From NCBI GenBank assembly GCA_963999645.1, contig CAXEUY010000003.1, positions 1 through 64,000 on the forward strand: DNA of 64,000 nucleotides. The letters run 5' to 3'. The position numbers were made by a program, and so were the translations under genes. Under the pieces are notes generated by a model, which was not told the origin of the DNA, searched no databases, and saw only the letters and a list, made by a program, of their open reading frames with translations. The stretch comes from MedAcidi-G1 sp002294285. Lineage in GTDB: Bacteria > Actinomycetota > Acidimicrobiia > Acidimicrobiales > MedAcidi-G1. This document shows positions 51,688-60,055 of this stretch, piece by piece. Numbering within the stretch: position 1 is the stretch's first letter; the number at the start of each line of letters is the position of its first letter.

Positions 51688-52489
51688 TGATTACCCGTTA
51701 AAAGTCGGGAGCATGCTGTTCACACTGGTGGACCCAAACCCTGGCCATGAGGTTGCATATAACAGATGGTACGAACGCGACCATTTTTATGGCGGTTGCA
51801 TGACCGGTCCCTACTGTTTCGCAGGAGGCAGATGGGTATCTACACGTGAATTGAAAGATCTCAGGTTTCCTGCAGATGAAACCAACGCCCTCGCCAACCC
51901 GTGGGATAGTGGTTCCTACTTAGCCATTTACTGGGTTGAAGATGGTCATCATGATGACCATTTCAACTGGGGAGCTCAACAAGTACAACATTTATATGCC
52001 GGAGGCCGTGGGTTCAGTGAACGCAAGCATGCACACACGGCTTTGTATGATCATGTGAAAAATTATTATCGCGATGACGATCCAGTACCCATGGAGTTGG
52101 CTTTAGACCATGGATATGAAGGTCTTGTTTCAGTTTCGATTGAGAAAAATTCTGAAATGAAAACTTCTGAATTTGAAGACTGGATTGAGACCCTTGCTTC
52201 ATCAACAGTTTTTAAATCTGGGGCTGCAGAGTCTTGTTCTATATGGAAACCAGTTCCCGGTCAGGATGAAATGACTGGCAAAGCACCAATGGACCTTGGT
52301 ACCTCACCGGGAGGCGAAAACCGATATGTACAGCTTTTCTTCATAGAGAAGGATCCTCGCGAAGTCTGGGATGATTTTATTGAATATGGGAAAGCAGTTG
52401 ATTCATCAGATAAGGCCAAAATACTTTTTGCTGCTCCATTTTTTGCGACAGTAGTTGGAACCGATCGGTATGCAGATCAGCTTTGGTGA
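51674..52489 (+). CDS. Unrecognised protein, possible dimeric alpha-beta barrel
   Basis: I do not recognise this 271-residue family. It has no signal peptide or membrane segment. The first half begins GSMLFTLVDPNPGHEVAYNRWYERDHFYGG and the second has EGLVSVSIEKN and RYVQLFFIEKDP; each half has a beta strand followed by an amphipathic helix rich in Trp, Asp, His. This recalls EthD-like/dimeric alpha-beta barrel proteins with two ferredoxin-like repeats, but that is inference. It is unusually rich in Trp, Tyr, His and Asp. Translation is probably coupled to the GNAT gene it overlaps. Confidence 0.75.
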   Translation: MNMVDDYPLKVGSMLFTLVDPNPGHEVAYNRWYERDHFYGGCMTGPYCFAGGRWVSTRELKDLRFPADETNALANPWDSGSYLAIYWVEDGHHDDHFNWGAQQVQHLYAGGRGFSERKHAHTALYDHVKNYYRDDDPVPMELALDHGYEGLVSVSIEKNSEMKTSEFEDWIETLASSTVFKSGAAESCSIWKPVPGQDEMTGKAPMDLGTSPGGENRYVQLFFIEKDPREVWDDFIEYGKAVDSSDKAKILFAAPFFATVVGTDRYADQLW

Positions 52490-52554
52490 TTGAGAGTCAA
52501 ACTTAATTATTTGTCTTGACCGAGTAAGTCTCATACCCCAAGTAGGGTGATCCT

Positions 52555-54834
52555 GTGACTGAACTTTTTTCAAGTACAGAAGAGAATGCAGAATTTAATC
52601 TGAAATTAAACCCTGCGCAGAACGAAGCTGTAACTCATGGGAATGGTCCTCTTCTTGTAGTTGCTGGTGCCGGCTCGGGAAAAACACGAGTATTGACAAG
52701 CAGAATTGCTTATTTGATTAATGAAAAAGGGATTTCACCTTTTGAAATTCTCGCTATTACTTTCACGAACAAAGCTGCAGAAGAGATGCGACATAGAGTT
52801 ATGGAGCTTGTAGGGCCTGTAGCTAACAAGATGTGGGTTTCAACTTTTCACTCTGCATGTGTTCGAATTTTGCGACAGTCATCGGATGAAATTGGATTTT
52901 CGCCAAATTTCACAATTTACGATCAAGGTGATGCAGCCCGTTTAATGGGACATGTAATAAAAGATCTTAATTTTGACTTAAAAAGATTTCCTCCTAGAGC
53001 TTTGTTATCAAAAATTTCGAGCTTGAAAAATGAGGGAATCAATCCTCATGATTTTTTAGACAGCACAGAGAACCCTTATGACCAGAAGGTCAGCGAAATT
53101 TTCGTTGAGTATCAATTAAGACTTAAGAGAGCAAGTGCAATGGATTTTGATGACTTGCTACTCAATACTGTGACTCTTTTAAAGAAAAATAATTCGGTCT
53201 TGGTGCAGTGGCAAAATCGTTTCAAACATGTACTTGTAGATGAGTATCAAGATACAAATTTGATACAAAATGAACTTGTTTCCCTTCTGGCAGCTGAACA
53301 TAGAAATATTTGTGTAGTAGGTGATAGTGATCAATCGATATATCAGTTCAGAGGAGCAGATGTAAGAAATATTCTTAATTTTGAAAAAGCTTTTCCTGAT
53401 GCGACAGTAATCGTTTTAGACCAAAATTACAGATCGACTCAAACAATACTTGATGCGGCAAATGAAGTTATAAGCAGAAATTCGGGTCGTCAACCAAAGG
53501 AACTATGGACAGAAGAAGGTGATGGTGAACCGATAGTTTTATTTCAGGCCAGCAATGAGGACGATGAGGCAAACTGGGTTGCAGAAAGAATCGTTTCTTA
53601 TAAAAGAGCAGGGCTTGCAGGACTGTCGGATGTGGCAATTTTTTATCGAACAAATGCCCAAAGTCGAGCTGTCGAAGAGCAGCTAAACCGTCTTGGGCTT
53701 CCTTACCGTGTAGTTGGAGGTACGCGATTTTATGACCGACGTGAAGTACGTGATGCACTTGCATATTTACGGTTAGCGGTGAACCCTTTGGATGAAGTTG
53801 CGCTCAGACGTGTGATTAATGTCCCTAAACGTGGAGTGGGGGATACTTCCTTAGCAAAAATAGAAGCTTGGGCAGGTGAAAATCAAATTGATTTGTTTCT
53901 CGCACTCTTCGATGCTTCTAAAGCTGGAGTATCTGGTAAAGCATTGAAAGGAATTGAGTTCTTCTTAAATTTAATTGAAGAGTCACAATCTCGGCTAGAT
54001 CTTGGACCTGCAGACATAATTGAGTTTTTTTTAGAAAAGTCAGGCTACATAAGTGAATTAGAAGAAGAAAGAACAATCGAGGCTGAGGGCCGTTTAGAAA
54101 ATTTGTCTGAACTGGTCGGTGCTGCCTCTGAATTTACGGAAATCTCAGAATTTTTAGAAAGAGTTGGATTGGTAGCAGACACTGATGAGATACCGAATGA
54201 AATTTCTGATTTAGAAGATGGAGAAATCTTATTGATGACGCTTCATGCTGCTAAGGGGCTTGAATTTCCAGTTGTTTTCCTACTTGGCATGGAAGAAGGG
54301 ATTTTCCCACATGTCAGATCTTTGGGAGACCCTGATCAAATGGAAGAAGAACGAAGATTGGCTTATGTAGGAATCACAAGGGCGAGAAAAATTCTTCATC
54401 TTTGCAATGCTTGGAGTCGGATGCTGCATGGTCAAACTCAATACAACCCGCCAAGTCGATTTTTGGATGATATTCCGGAGTCTTTAATAAAGCGAGAAGG
54501 TTCTCAAAAAACTAGGCAGACTTCACAAATTTTTGAGGATAGTTTTGTTGGTGCGAATGATTCAGATTTTGTCTCTAACTATCAGTTTGCTTCAGAAGAA
54601 CCTGAGGGAAGGGTCTTCGGTCAAAGGGGAAATGCATTTGAAAGCAAAACCAATTTTTCAGACGCCCATTTGTTAGCTCTTTCACCGGGTGATGATGTTA
54701 AGCATAAAGCTTGGGGTGCGGGTGTGGTTTTATCTGTTAATGGTTCAGGTGACAGAGCTGAAGCTGTAATTTCTTTTTCTTCTGTAGGAGAAAAAAGGCT
54801 TTTACTTGCATGGGCGCCGTTAGAAAGAGCTTAG
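52555..54834 (+). CDS. pcrA: ATP-dependent DNA helicase PcrA/UvrD
   Basis: Superfamily 1A 3'-5' DNA helicase of nucleotide-excision and mismatch repair and replication-conflict removal. Walker A GAGSGKTRVLTSR, motif Ia ITFTNKAAEEM, VDEYQDTN (motif II), GDSDQSIYQFRGA (III), LDQNYRS, TLHAAKGLEFPVVFL (V) and EERRLAYVGITRARK (VI) are all there. The 759 residues end in a Tudor-like domain (DDVKHKAWGAGVV) that contacts RNA polymerase in PcrA. GTG 52555 is the start. Confidence 0.96.
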   Translation: MTELFSSTEENAEFNLKLNPAQNEAVTHGNGPLLVVAGAGSGKTRVLTSRIAYLINEKGISPFEILAITFTNKAAEEMRHRVMELVGPVANKMWVSTFHSACVRILRQSSDEIGFSPNFTIYDQGDAARLMGHVIKDLNFDLKRFPPRALLSKISSLKNEGINPHDFLDSTENPYDQKVSEIFVEYQLRLKRASAMDFDDLLLNTVTLLKKNNSVLVQWQNRFKHVLVDEYQDTNLIQNELVSLLAAEHRNICVVGDSDQSIYQFRGADVRNILNFEKAFPDATVIVLDQNYRSTQTILDAANEVISRNSGRQPKELWTEEGDGEPIVLFQASNEDDEANWVAERIVSYKRAGLAGLSDVAIFYRTNAQSRAVEEQLNRLGLPYRVVGGTRFYDRREVRDALAYLRLAVNPLDEVALRRVINVPKRGVGDTSLAKIEAWAGENQIDLFLALFDASKAGVSGKALKGIEFFLNLIEESQSRLDLGPADIIEFFLEKSGYISELEEERTIEAEGRLENLSELVGAASEFTEISEFLERVGLVADTDEIPNEISDLEDGEILLMTLHAAKGLEFPVVFLLGMEEGIFPHVRSLGDPDQMEEERRLAYVGITRARKILHLCNAWSRMLHGQTQYNPPSRFLDDIPESLIKREGSQKTRQTSQIFEDSFVGANDSDFVSNYQFASEEPEGRVFGQRGNAFESKTNFSDAHLLALSPGDDVKHKAWGAGVVLSVNGSGDRAEAVISFSSVGEKRLLLAWAPLERA

Positions 54835-54844
54835 AAGCACTTTT

Positions 54845-54872
54845 TTGTCTCATGTTTAAATGTCGATACTAA
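54845..54872 (+). promoter_or_regulatory. Putative promoter of tRNA-Thr
   Basis: TTGTCT (54845-54850), 16 bases, TACTAA (54867-54872), ending 12 bases before the tRNA. Alternative -10 TAATAT at 54870-54875 gives a 19-base spacer. Pattern evidence only. Confidence 0.4.
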
Positions 54873-54884
54873 TATTGCATTTGC

Positions 54885-54957
54885 GCCCGTGTAGCTCAGT
54901 TGGCAGAGCGGTTCATTCGTAATGAACAGGTCCGGGGTTCAATTCCCCGCGCGGGCT
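54885..54957 (+). tRNA. tRNA-Thr (anticodon CGT)
   Basis: A complete cloverleaf of 73 bases. Acceptor GCCCGTG pairs with CGCGGGC (one G-U), D arm GCTC/GAGC, anticodon stem GTTCA/TGAAC with loop TTCGTAA (anticodon CGT, threonine ACG), and T arm CGGGG/CCCCG with loop TTCAATT. The discriminator is T and the 3' CCA is not encoded (CCG follows), so CCA would be added after transcription. Confidence 0.95.
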
Positions 54958-55002
54958 CCGAAAAAGTGTCATCTTTATTGTTAAACGACGTAAGATTTGT
55001 TT

Positions 55003-55137
55003 ATGAGTATTTTTGGTGGAGTGATTTGGCATTACTGGCTTGCAGTTCCATTAGTAGTGGTGGGTGTAGTTTCTTTGATTGCTGCTTTGGTTGGTTATTT
55101 GGGGAAAGTTTCCTCCACGCGTTATCCCAAACGATAA
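55003..55137 (+). CDS. Small single-pass membrane protein (hypothetical)
   Basis: A 44-residue open frame starting at ATG 55003. It has a short aromatic N-terminus (FGGVIWHYW), one hydrophobic helix (about residues 13-34) and a basic end (STRYPKR), consistent with a single-pass inner-membrane protein with a cytoplasmic C-terminus. It fills the 195-base gap between tRNA-Thr and the zincin gene and ends 15 bases before the latter's GTG. Clean amino-acid composition and position suggest a real gene; function unknown. Confidence 0.7.
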   Translation: MSIFGGVIWHYWLAVPLVVVGVVSLIAALVGYLGKVSSTRYPKR

Positions 55138-55152
55138 CTTTTCAGGAATTCT

Positions 55153-56241
55153 GTGGAGCGTAGTGAAAATAGCTCTATAGGAGGTATGAGAGTTGACTGG
55201 TCTTTTGCTGAAAAATTTGCAAACCGGATAGCTCAAAGAGCGTCTTTTAATGATGTCAGTCACCTGAAAGGCTTGAATGAATCATTTAGCGACCTCACTT
55301 CTTATGCAGAAGAATTAGTTGAAACTACAACAGGATTAAAATCTTTTTCAGGTAAAGCAAAAGCTAAAGTGGTCGATAGAAGTGGCTGGATCCGAGCCAA
55401 TGTAGCTTCTTTGAGACGTCTGTTAAAACCCATTTTGGCGGAGGAGTCTGAGGTCAAAAAATCCTTGCTTTCTTCACGCGTCGCTGCCATGGAAATAGGC
55501 GGAGTTTTAGGCTGGATGTCAACTCGAGTTTTAGGACAATACGATTTATTGGTTTTGGATAATGAAACTTCTAATGAGCAAGATTTAGTTTATTTTGTAG
55601 GACCTAATATCCGCTCAATAGAGCGTCGTTATGCTTTTGATCCAGATGGTTTCCGTTTATGGCTAGCAATCCACGAGCTAACTCACCGAGCGCAATTTAC
55701 TGGTGTGCTATGGATGCGAGAACACTATTTGTCACTAGTGGAAAATCTTTTGAAAGAGGTAAAAACAGATTCGGGTGAAACAGAAAAAAACTTTGCTTTG
55801 CAAAAACAACGTTCAGAAGAAATTGAATCTTCCAGTTTTTCTTCATTGAAAGTTTCTAATTTATTTGCAACTGTTGATACGAATAATTCAATTAACGAAA
55901 TAGCAGCTTTAATGACTCTTCTTGAAGGTCATGGGGACGTAATAATGAGTCGAGCAGGAAAAGGACATGTAAGGAATCAAGAAAGATTTGAAAAGGTGGT
56001 TAGTCAGCGAAGAAAATCCGCCACCGGCGTTACAAAAATCTTTCAGAAACTCATTGGTATAGAAGCAAAATTGGCACAATATGAAAAAGGGGAGAAATTT
56101 ATTTCAACCGTCGAAGAGTCTGAGGGAACTAATTTTTTGAATACAGTTTGGGAAGACCCCAGTAATTTGCCAGAGTTGGAAGAGATTGAAAATCCAAGCC
56201 TCTGGATATCTCGGATCAAAAAGTTGAAAAATGAACAATAA
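55153..56241 (+). CDS. Zinc-dependent metalloprotease-like protein (DUF2342/zincin_2)
   Basis: A member of the mainly actinobacterial zincin_2 family (DUF2342). The zinc site is H174-E175-x-x-H178 in AIHELTHRAQF, and NEIAALMTLLEGHGDVIMSRAG further on probably supplies the third ligand. At 362 residues it is normal. Start GTG 55153 has AGGA five bases ahead; ATG 55186 with an AGGAGG only one base away is less suitable by spacing. It overlaps tilS by 11 bases; this pair is common in actinobacteria. Physiological substrate unknown. Confidence 0.88.
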   Translation: MERSENSSIGGMRVDWSFAEKFANRIAQRASFNDVSHLKGLNESFSDLTSYAEELVETTTGLKSFSGKAKAKVVDRSGWIRANVASLRRLLKPILAEESEVKKSLLSSRVAAMEIGGVLGWMSTRVLGQYDLLVLDNETSNEQDLVYFVGPNIRSIERRYAFDPDGFRLWLAIHELTHRAQFTGVLWMREHYLSLVENLLKEVKTDSGETEKNFALQKQRSEEIESSSFSSLKVSNLFATVDTNNSINEIAALMTLLEGHGDVIMSRAGKGHVRNQERFEKVVSQRRKSATGVTKIFQKLIGIEAKLAQYEKGEKFISTVEESEGTNFLNTVWEDPSNLPELEEIENPSLWISRIKKLKNEQ

Positions 56242-57127
56242 CTTAATCTCCGAACTTCAAGCTAAGTGTGCTTTTCCTCCACCTAAAACTGAAGTTGATT
56301 GTGCAGTTTCAGGTGGAGCCGATTCACTAGCTTTACTTTTGTTAGCTATAGATGCTGGTTTGGAGGTAACCGTATGGCATGTGGATCACGGTCTTAGGCC
56401 TGACTCTGCTCATGAAGGGGAAATGGTTTCTGAGGTGGCTAAAAGTATGGGAGTCAAATCGCATTGTTTGCAAGCGTTTGTAGAAGATGGTCCAAATCTT
56501 GAAGCCAGAGCTCGTGATGCGAGAAGATCTGTATTGCCTCCACAAATACTCACAGGCCATACAGCTGATGATCAGGCAGAAACTGTGCTCCTAAATTTAC
56601 TCAGAGGTTCAGGCGTGCAAGGAAGTTCTGGTATAGGTGAACCAAGTAGGAGGCCACTGCTGAATTTGCGTCGTAGTGAGACAAAAAAACTTTGCGCTTT
56701 AGAAAAATTAGAACCTGTAGATGATCCTATGAATTTAGACCCTAGGTTTACCCGAAACAGACTTCGTAACGAGGTTATTCCTTTACTTGCTGAAGTCGCC
56801 GGTCGTGATCCAGTTCCGCTTCTAGCTAGACATGCATACTTGGCTCATGAAGCAACTGGTATTTTGAGCGATTTGATCGAGGGTTTAGACATAACTCAAG
56901 TTAAATCGGTGAAAAAAGTTCCTGACCCTGTTGTCAGACTAGCTATTCAAGATTGGCTAACAGGCAATTTAGGTTTTCCAGCTGATTCTGCTTCAGTTAA
57001 CAGAGTATTTCAGATTGTTCGTGGAGAAATTAGAGGAACAGAAATTCCTGGTGGATTTAGAGTGGATAGATCAGAAGGAAAAGTTAGATTTTCAGTCAAC
57101 ACTAAAATTTCTCAAGATTCAGATTAG
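56231..57127 (+). CDS. tilS: tRNA(Ile)-lysidine synthase
   Basis: Modifies C34 of tRNA-Ile(CAU) to lysidine, preventing misreading. The PP-loop motif SGGADS is at 27-32, followed by WHVDHGLRPDS, ARDARR and TGHTADDQAETVLLNLLRGSG, all typical. The 298 residues represent the short form with only a small C-terminal region after the N-type ATPase domain. It lies directly ahead of hpt, a widely conserved pairing. Confidence 0.95.
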   Translation: MNNNLISELQAKCAFPPPKTEVDCAVSGGADSLALLLLAIDAGLEVTVWHVDHGLRPDSAHEGEMVSEVAKSMGVKSHCLQAFVEDGPNLEARARDARRSVLPPQILTGHTADDQAETVLLNLLRGSGVQGSSGIGEPSRRPLLNLRRSETKKLCALEKLEPVDDPMNLDPRFTRNRLRNEVIPLLAEVAGRDPVPLLARHAYLAHEATGILSDLIEGLDITQVKSVKKVPDPVVRLAIQDWLTGNLGFPADSASVNRVFQIVRGEIRGTEIPGGFRVDRSEGKVRFSVNTKISQDSD

Positions 57128-57162
57128 TTTTTTATCGAACAACTCAAAGAAAGGTCGCACTT

Positions 57163-57711
57163 ATGAGCGAAGAAAATAAGGATAACATCCCGACTCCCCA
57201 GCATGTTTTGATAACTGCGGATCAAGTTGCCTCAAAGGTAGCTGAATTGGGGAAACAAATAACTCAAGATTATCCAGACGAAGCACCTCTTTTGGTAGGA
57301 GTTCTGAAAGGAGCTTTTGTTTTTATGAGTGATTTATCTCGCGCCATAGACCTACCAATTGAGTTCGACTTTATGGCCGTTTCATCATATGGGCATTCGA
57401 CTACATCTTCTGGAGTAGTACGAATAGTAAAGGATCTTGATCTTGATTTAGCAGATCGACATGTTCTTTTAGTGGAAGACATTGTTGACAGTGGACTGAC
57501 TCTTAATTTTTTGCGAAAGAATCTTCTCGCTAGAAATCCAGCCAGTTTAGAGATTTGCGCACTTCTTGTGAGGGAAGATTTCCAATTCGAAGAAGATACT
57601 ATTCGATATACGGGTTTTCAAGTTCCAGCTGACTGGTTAGTAGGCTATGGCTTAGATGTGGCTGAACGTTATAGAAATCTGCCCGATATATGGGTAGTTA
57701 ATTCTGATTAA
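57163..57711 (+). CDS. hpt: Hypoxanthine phosphoribosyltransferase
   Basis: Salvages hypoxanthine and guanine with PRPP. The PRPP loop LLVEDIVDSGLTL, LLVGVLKGAFVFMSDL and the late DWLVGYGLDVAERYRNLP motif are standard. The 182 residues match bacterial enzymes. GAAAGG precedes the ATG. It usually precedes ftsH; here ftsH is not next. Confidence 0.97.
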   Translation: MSEENKDNIPTPQHVLITADQVASKVAELGKQITQDYPDEAPLLVGVLKGAFVFMSDLSRAIDLPIEFDFMAVSSYGHSTTSSGVVRIVKDLDLDLADRHVLLVEDIVDSGLTLNFLRKNLLARNPASLEICALLVREDFQFEEDTIRYTGFQVPADWLVGYGLDVAERYRNLPDIWVVNSD

Positions 57712-57725
57712 ATTTAGGAGTGTCG

Positions 57726-58235
57726 ATGAGAGGTAAGTGGGCTCAGGGGATAGAGCCAAGAAAATTCTTTTGGGTGATCAAAGACTCGCTTGCAATTTGT
57801 GAAAGACCAGGCGGGTTTGGTGAAAGTCACAGAAGCGTTAGGCGTCAGGAAGAAGTGATTTGGATTCGACAAAATAACTTTGATGTGGTCGTTTCACTTT
57901 TGGCGAATGATGACAACATTAAAGCTTATGAAAGCCAAGGAGTTCGTTGGGTACAAATGCCATTCGGAGGAGCTGAAGAAGGCATTGAAAGGTTAAAAGC
58001 GCTCTTTACTCGTTTGAGTTCTTTGTTAGAAGACAACCCTAGAGTTTTGTTGCATCGTGAAGAGTTAGGTGATCAAATTTGCGGTTTGATAGCCGCTTAC
58101 CTTTTATGGCGTGAGCTGGTTCCGACAGGACCACGTTCCATTGAAGTTGTAGAGCAACTTCTCGAAAGGCAAATTGGTAGCGATGGACGTGAGATCGTTG
58201 AACTTATAGAGAATGAAAGTAAGGGCAATAAATAA
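57726..58235 (+). CDS. Dual-specificity-phosphatase-like protein lacking catalytic residues
   Basis: A 169-residue protein with the layout of a small tyrosine/dual-specificity phosphatase. A strand VVVSLLAND, a VRWVQMPFGGAEEG loop and an amphipathic helix lead to VLLHREELGDQICGLIAAYLLW, which sits where HCxxGxGR should be. Here the Cys is R111 and the catalytic Arg is Q117, and no Asp stands in the WPD-like loop, so it should be inactive as a phosphatase. ATG 57726 is five bases after AGGAG (57716-57720), which excludes the GTG at 57720. A divergent family unrelated to phosphatases remains possible. Confidence 0.65.
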   Translation: MRGKWAQGIEPRKFFWVIKDSLAICERPGGFGESHRSVRRQEEVIWIRQNNFDVVVSLLANDDNIKAYESQGVRWVQMPFGGAEEGIERLKALFTRLSSLLEDNPRVLLHREELGDQICGLIAAYLLWRELVPTGPRSIEVVEQLLERQIGSDGREIVELIENESKGNK

Positions 58236-58240
58236 TTTCC

Positions 58241-59098
58241 ATGGAGATATTTTCATCCACTAGAGATTTTCAAAAATATTTACATTCGAAAAGAACTTCT
58301 GACAACACAATTGGCTTTGTACCCACTATGGGGGCTTTACATGATGGCCACACTTCATTGATTGATGCTTCAGTTAAACAACAGAAAATTACTGCAGTAT
58401 CAATTTTTATTAACCCACTTCAATTTGCTCCAGATGAAGATTTTGAAAAATACCCGAAAAGTTTCGAACAAGATGTGGAGATCTGTAAAGGTCATGGAGT
58501 CGATGTTCTTTTTTCTCCCACACAGAAAGACATTTTTCCTTATGGGCTTCCGGAACCTATGGAAATTGGACCGATAGGGAAAATATTTGAGGGTAAAAGC
58601 AGGCCTTCTCATTTTCAAGGAGTTGCTACAGTCGTTTCTAGGCTGTTTGAAATTGTTGGTGAAGTCAGCGCCTATTTCGGAGAAAAAGACTTTCAGCAAC
58701 TAGTAGTTGTAGACGATTTAGTTAAAAGGCACCAATTTCCGGTAAAAGTAATTCATTGCCCAACTGTGCGTGATGATAATGGATTAGCGCTTTCAAGTCG
58801 GAATGTTTACTTGAGTGGTGAACAACTAATTGACGCTTCGGTTCTTTATAACGCTTTATGTGCAGGGGCAGATCTTATTAGCAACGGAGAAAAAGAATCT
58901 GAAAATCTAATAGATTTCATAAAGGGTGTAGTAGCAGATAAATCAGAAGGCGAGTTGGATTACGTGGGAATAGTTGATTCTGAAACTTTCAATCCACTTA
59001 ATTCGTTAGATTTTTCCGGAAAGCACGTGAGGATATTGATTGCATGTTGTTTCGGTAGCACTCGTTTAATCGACAATATTGGTGTAGTTGTTCCCTGA
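58241..59098 (+). CDS. panC: Pantothenate synthetase
   Basis: Joins pantoate and beta-alanine, with ATP, to make pantothenate. GFVPTMGALHDGHTSLI carries the HxGH-type ATP-binding motif, NPLQFAPDEDFEKYP and FGEKDFQQL are substrate-site landmarks, and GLALSSRNVYLS is the KMSKS-like loop. The 285 residues are normal. It lies five bases after the preceding gene and ahead of coaX, so two steps of CoA synthesis are adjacent. Confidence 0.97.
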   Translation: MEIFSSTRDFQKYLHSKRTSDNTIGFVPTMGALHDGHTSLIDASVKQQKITAVSIFINPLQFAPDEDFEKYPKSFEQDVEICKGHGVDVLFSPTQKDIFPYGLPEPMEIGPIGKIFEGKSRPSHFQGVATVVSRLFEIVGEVSAYFGEKDFQQLVVVDDLVKRHQFPVKVIHCPTVRDDNGLALSSRNVYLSGEQLIDASVLYNALCAGADLISNGEKESENLIDFIKGVVADKSEGELDYVGIVDSETFNPLNSLDFSGKHVRILIACCFGSTRLIDNIGVVVP

Positions 59099-59130
59099 GA
59101 AAAAAAGTACTACTAGAAGCTTTTTGAGGG

Positions 59131-59156
59131 ACTAGCCTTGAAGTGGCTAGTTATTT
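59131..59156 (+). terminator. Putative terminator after panC
   Basis: ACTAGCC (59131-59137), seven-base loop, GGCTAGT (59145-59151), followed by TATTTGATCTTATTT. The stem is perfect and the following bases are T-rich, although broken by other bases, so termination may be partial. Confidence 0.6.
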
Positions 59157-59260
59157 GATCTTATTTAGGGTTAAAGGTTCTGATGCATGTTGTGAGTCAG
59201 TTGATTTCACTTTCTGTAGGACTAAATTTCAAATTAGAAAACAAATTATGAAAGGAAAAA

Positions 59261-60055
59261 ATGCTCCTAACCATTGATGTGGGAAACACACAGACGGTTA
59301 TAGGGCTGTATGAGAGTTCTGCATCCGTAGCTCAAGCTGACTCCGGACTTTTGGATTTTTGGCGTATTGCTACTGATGATGATCGGACTTCAGATGAACA
59401 TGCTGTCATTATCAGGGATCTAGTTAAATCATCAGGTCACAGTGCTGAATATGAGGGAGTTGCGATTTGTTCAGGAGTGCCGAGAGTTCTAGCAAGTCTC
59501 CGTGAAATGGTAGGCAGATATATGGAATTAGAGCCAGTGGTTATTGAGCCTGGTGTAAGAACTGGTATGTCAATTCTTTATGACAACCCACGTGAAGTTG
59601 GAGCAGATCGTATAGCAAATGGAGTCGCAGCTTTTGATTTGTATGGTGGGCCTTCTGTAGTCGTAGATTTTGGAACAGGAAATAATTTTGATGTGATTTC
59701 CTCAAAAGGTGAATTTCTTGGAGGTGCTATAGCACCAGGAATCGAGATTAGCTTAGATGCACTTTTTGAAAGAGCTTCTGCTTTAAGAGCTATCGAATTA
59801 ACCGAACCCCGAAGTGTGATTGGTAAAAGTACCGTCGAGTCACTCCAGTCAGGAGCTGTTTATGGATTCGCATCCCAAATTGATGGAATGGTCGAGCGTT
59901 TTAAACAAGAGCTTGGTGATTGCACAGTTATAGCCACAGGTGGTCTAGCGCATTTGATTGCACCGGTATCTAAATCTATAGATCACGTCGAACCATTTTT
60001 AACCTTGCACGGGCTACGACTCGTATACGATTTAAATAGAGAAAATGATGGATAG
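59261..60055 (+). CDS. coaX: Type III pantothenate kinase
   Basis: Phosphorylates pantothenate, the first committed step of CoA synthesis. The ASKHA phosphate loop DVGNTQTVIGLY, GADRIANGVAAF, VVDFGTGNNFDVI and GGAIAPGIEISLDALFERASALR are typical of CoaX. The 264 residues are standard. AAAGGA precedes the ATG. It overlaps lysS by 11 bases. Confidence 0.96.
   Translation: MLLTIDVGNTQTVIGLYESSASVAQADSGLLDFWRIATDDDRTSDEHAVIIRDLVKSSGHSAEYEGVAICSGVPRVLASLREMVGRYMELEPVVIEPGVRTGMSILYDNPREVGADRIANGVAAFDLYGGPSVVVDFGTGNNFDVISSKGEFLGGAIAPGIEISLDALFERASALRAIELTEPRSVIGKSTVESLQSGAVYGFASQIDGMVERFKQELGDCTVIATGGLAHLIAPVSKSIDHVEPFLTLHGLRLVYDLNRENDG

Noticed and set aside
52511..52548. Promoter with TTGACC and TAGGGT before pcrA
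   Set aside because: The 21-base spacer is too long; the alternative TTGTCT-17-TACCCC has a poor -10.
54958..54960. Encoded CCA end of tRNA-Thr
   Set aside because: The bases are CCG, so CCA is not encoded.
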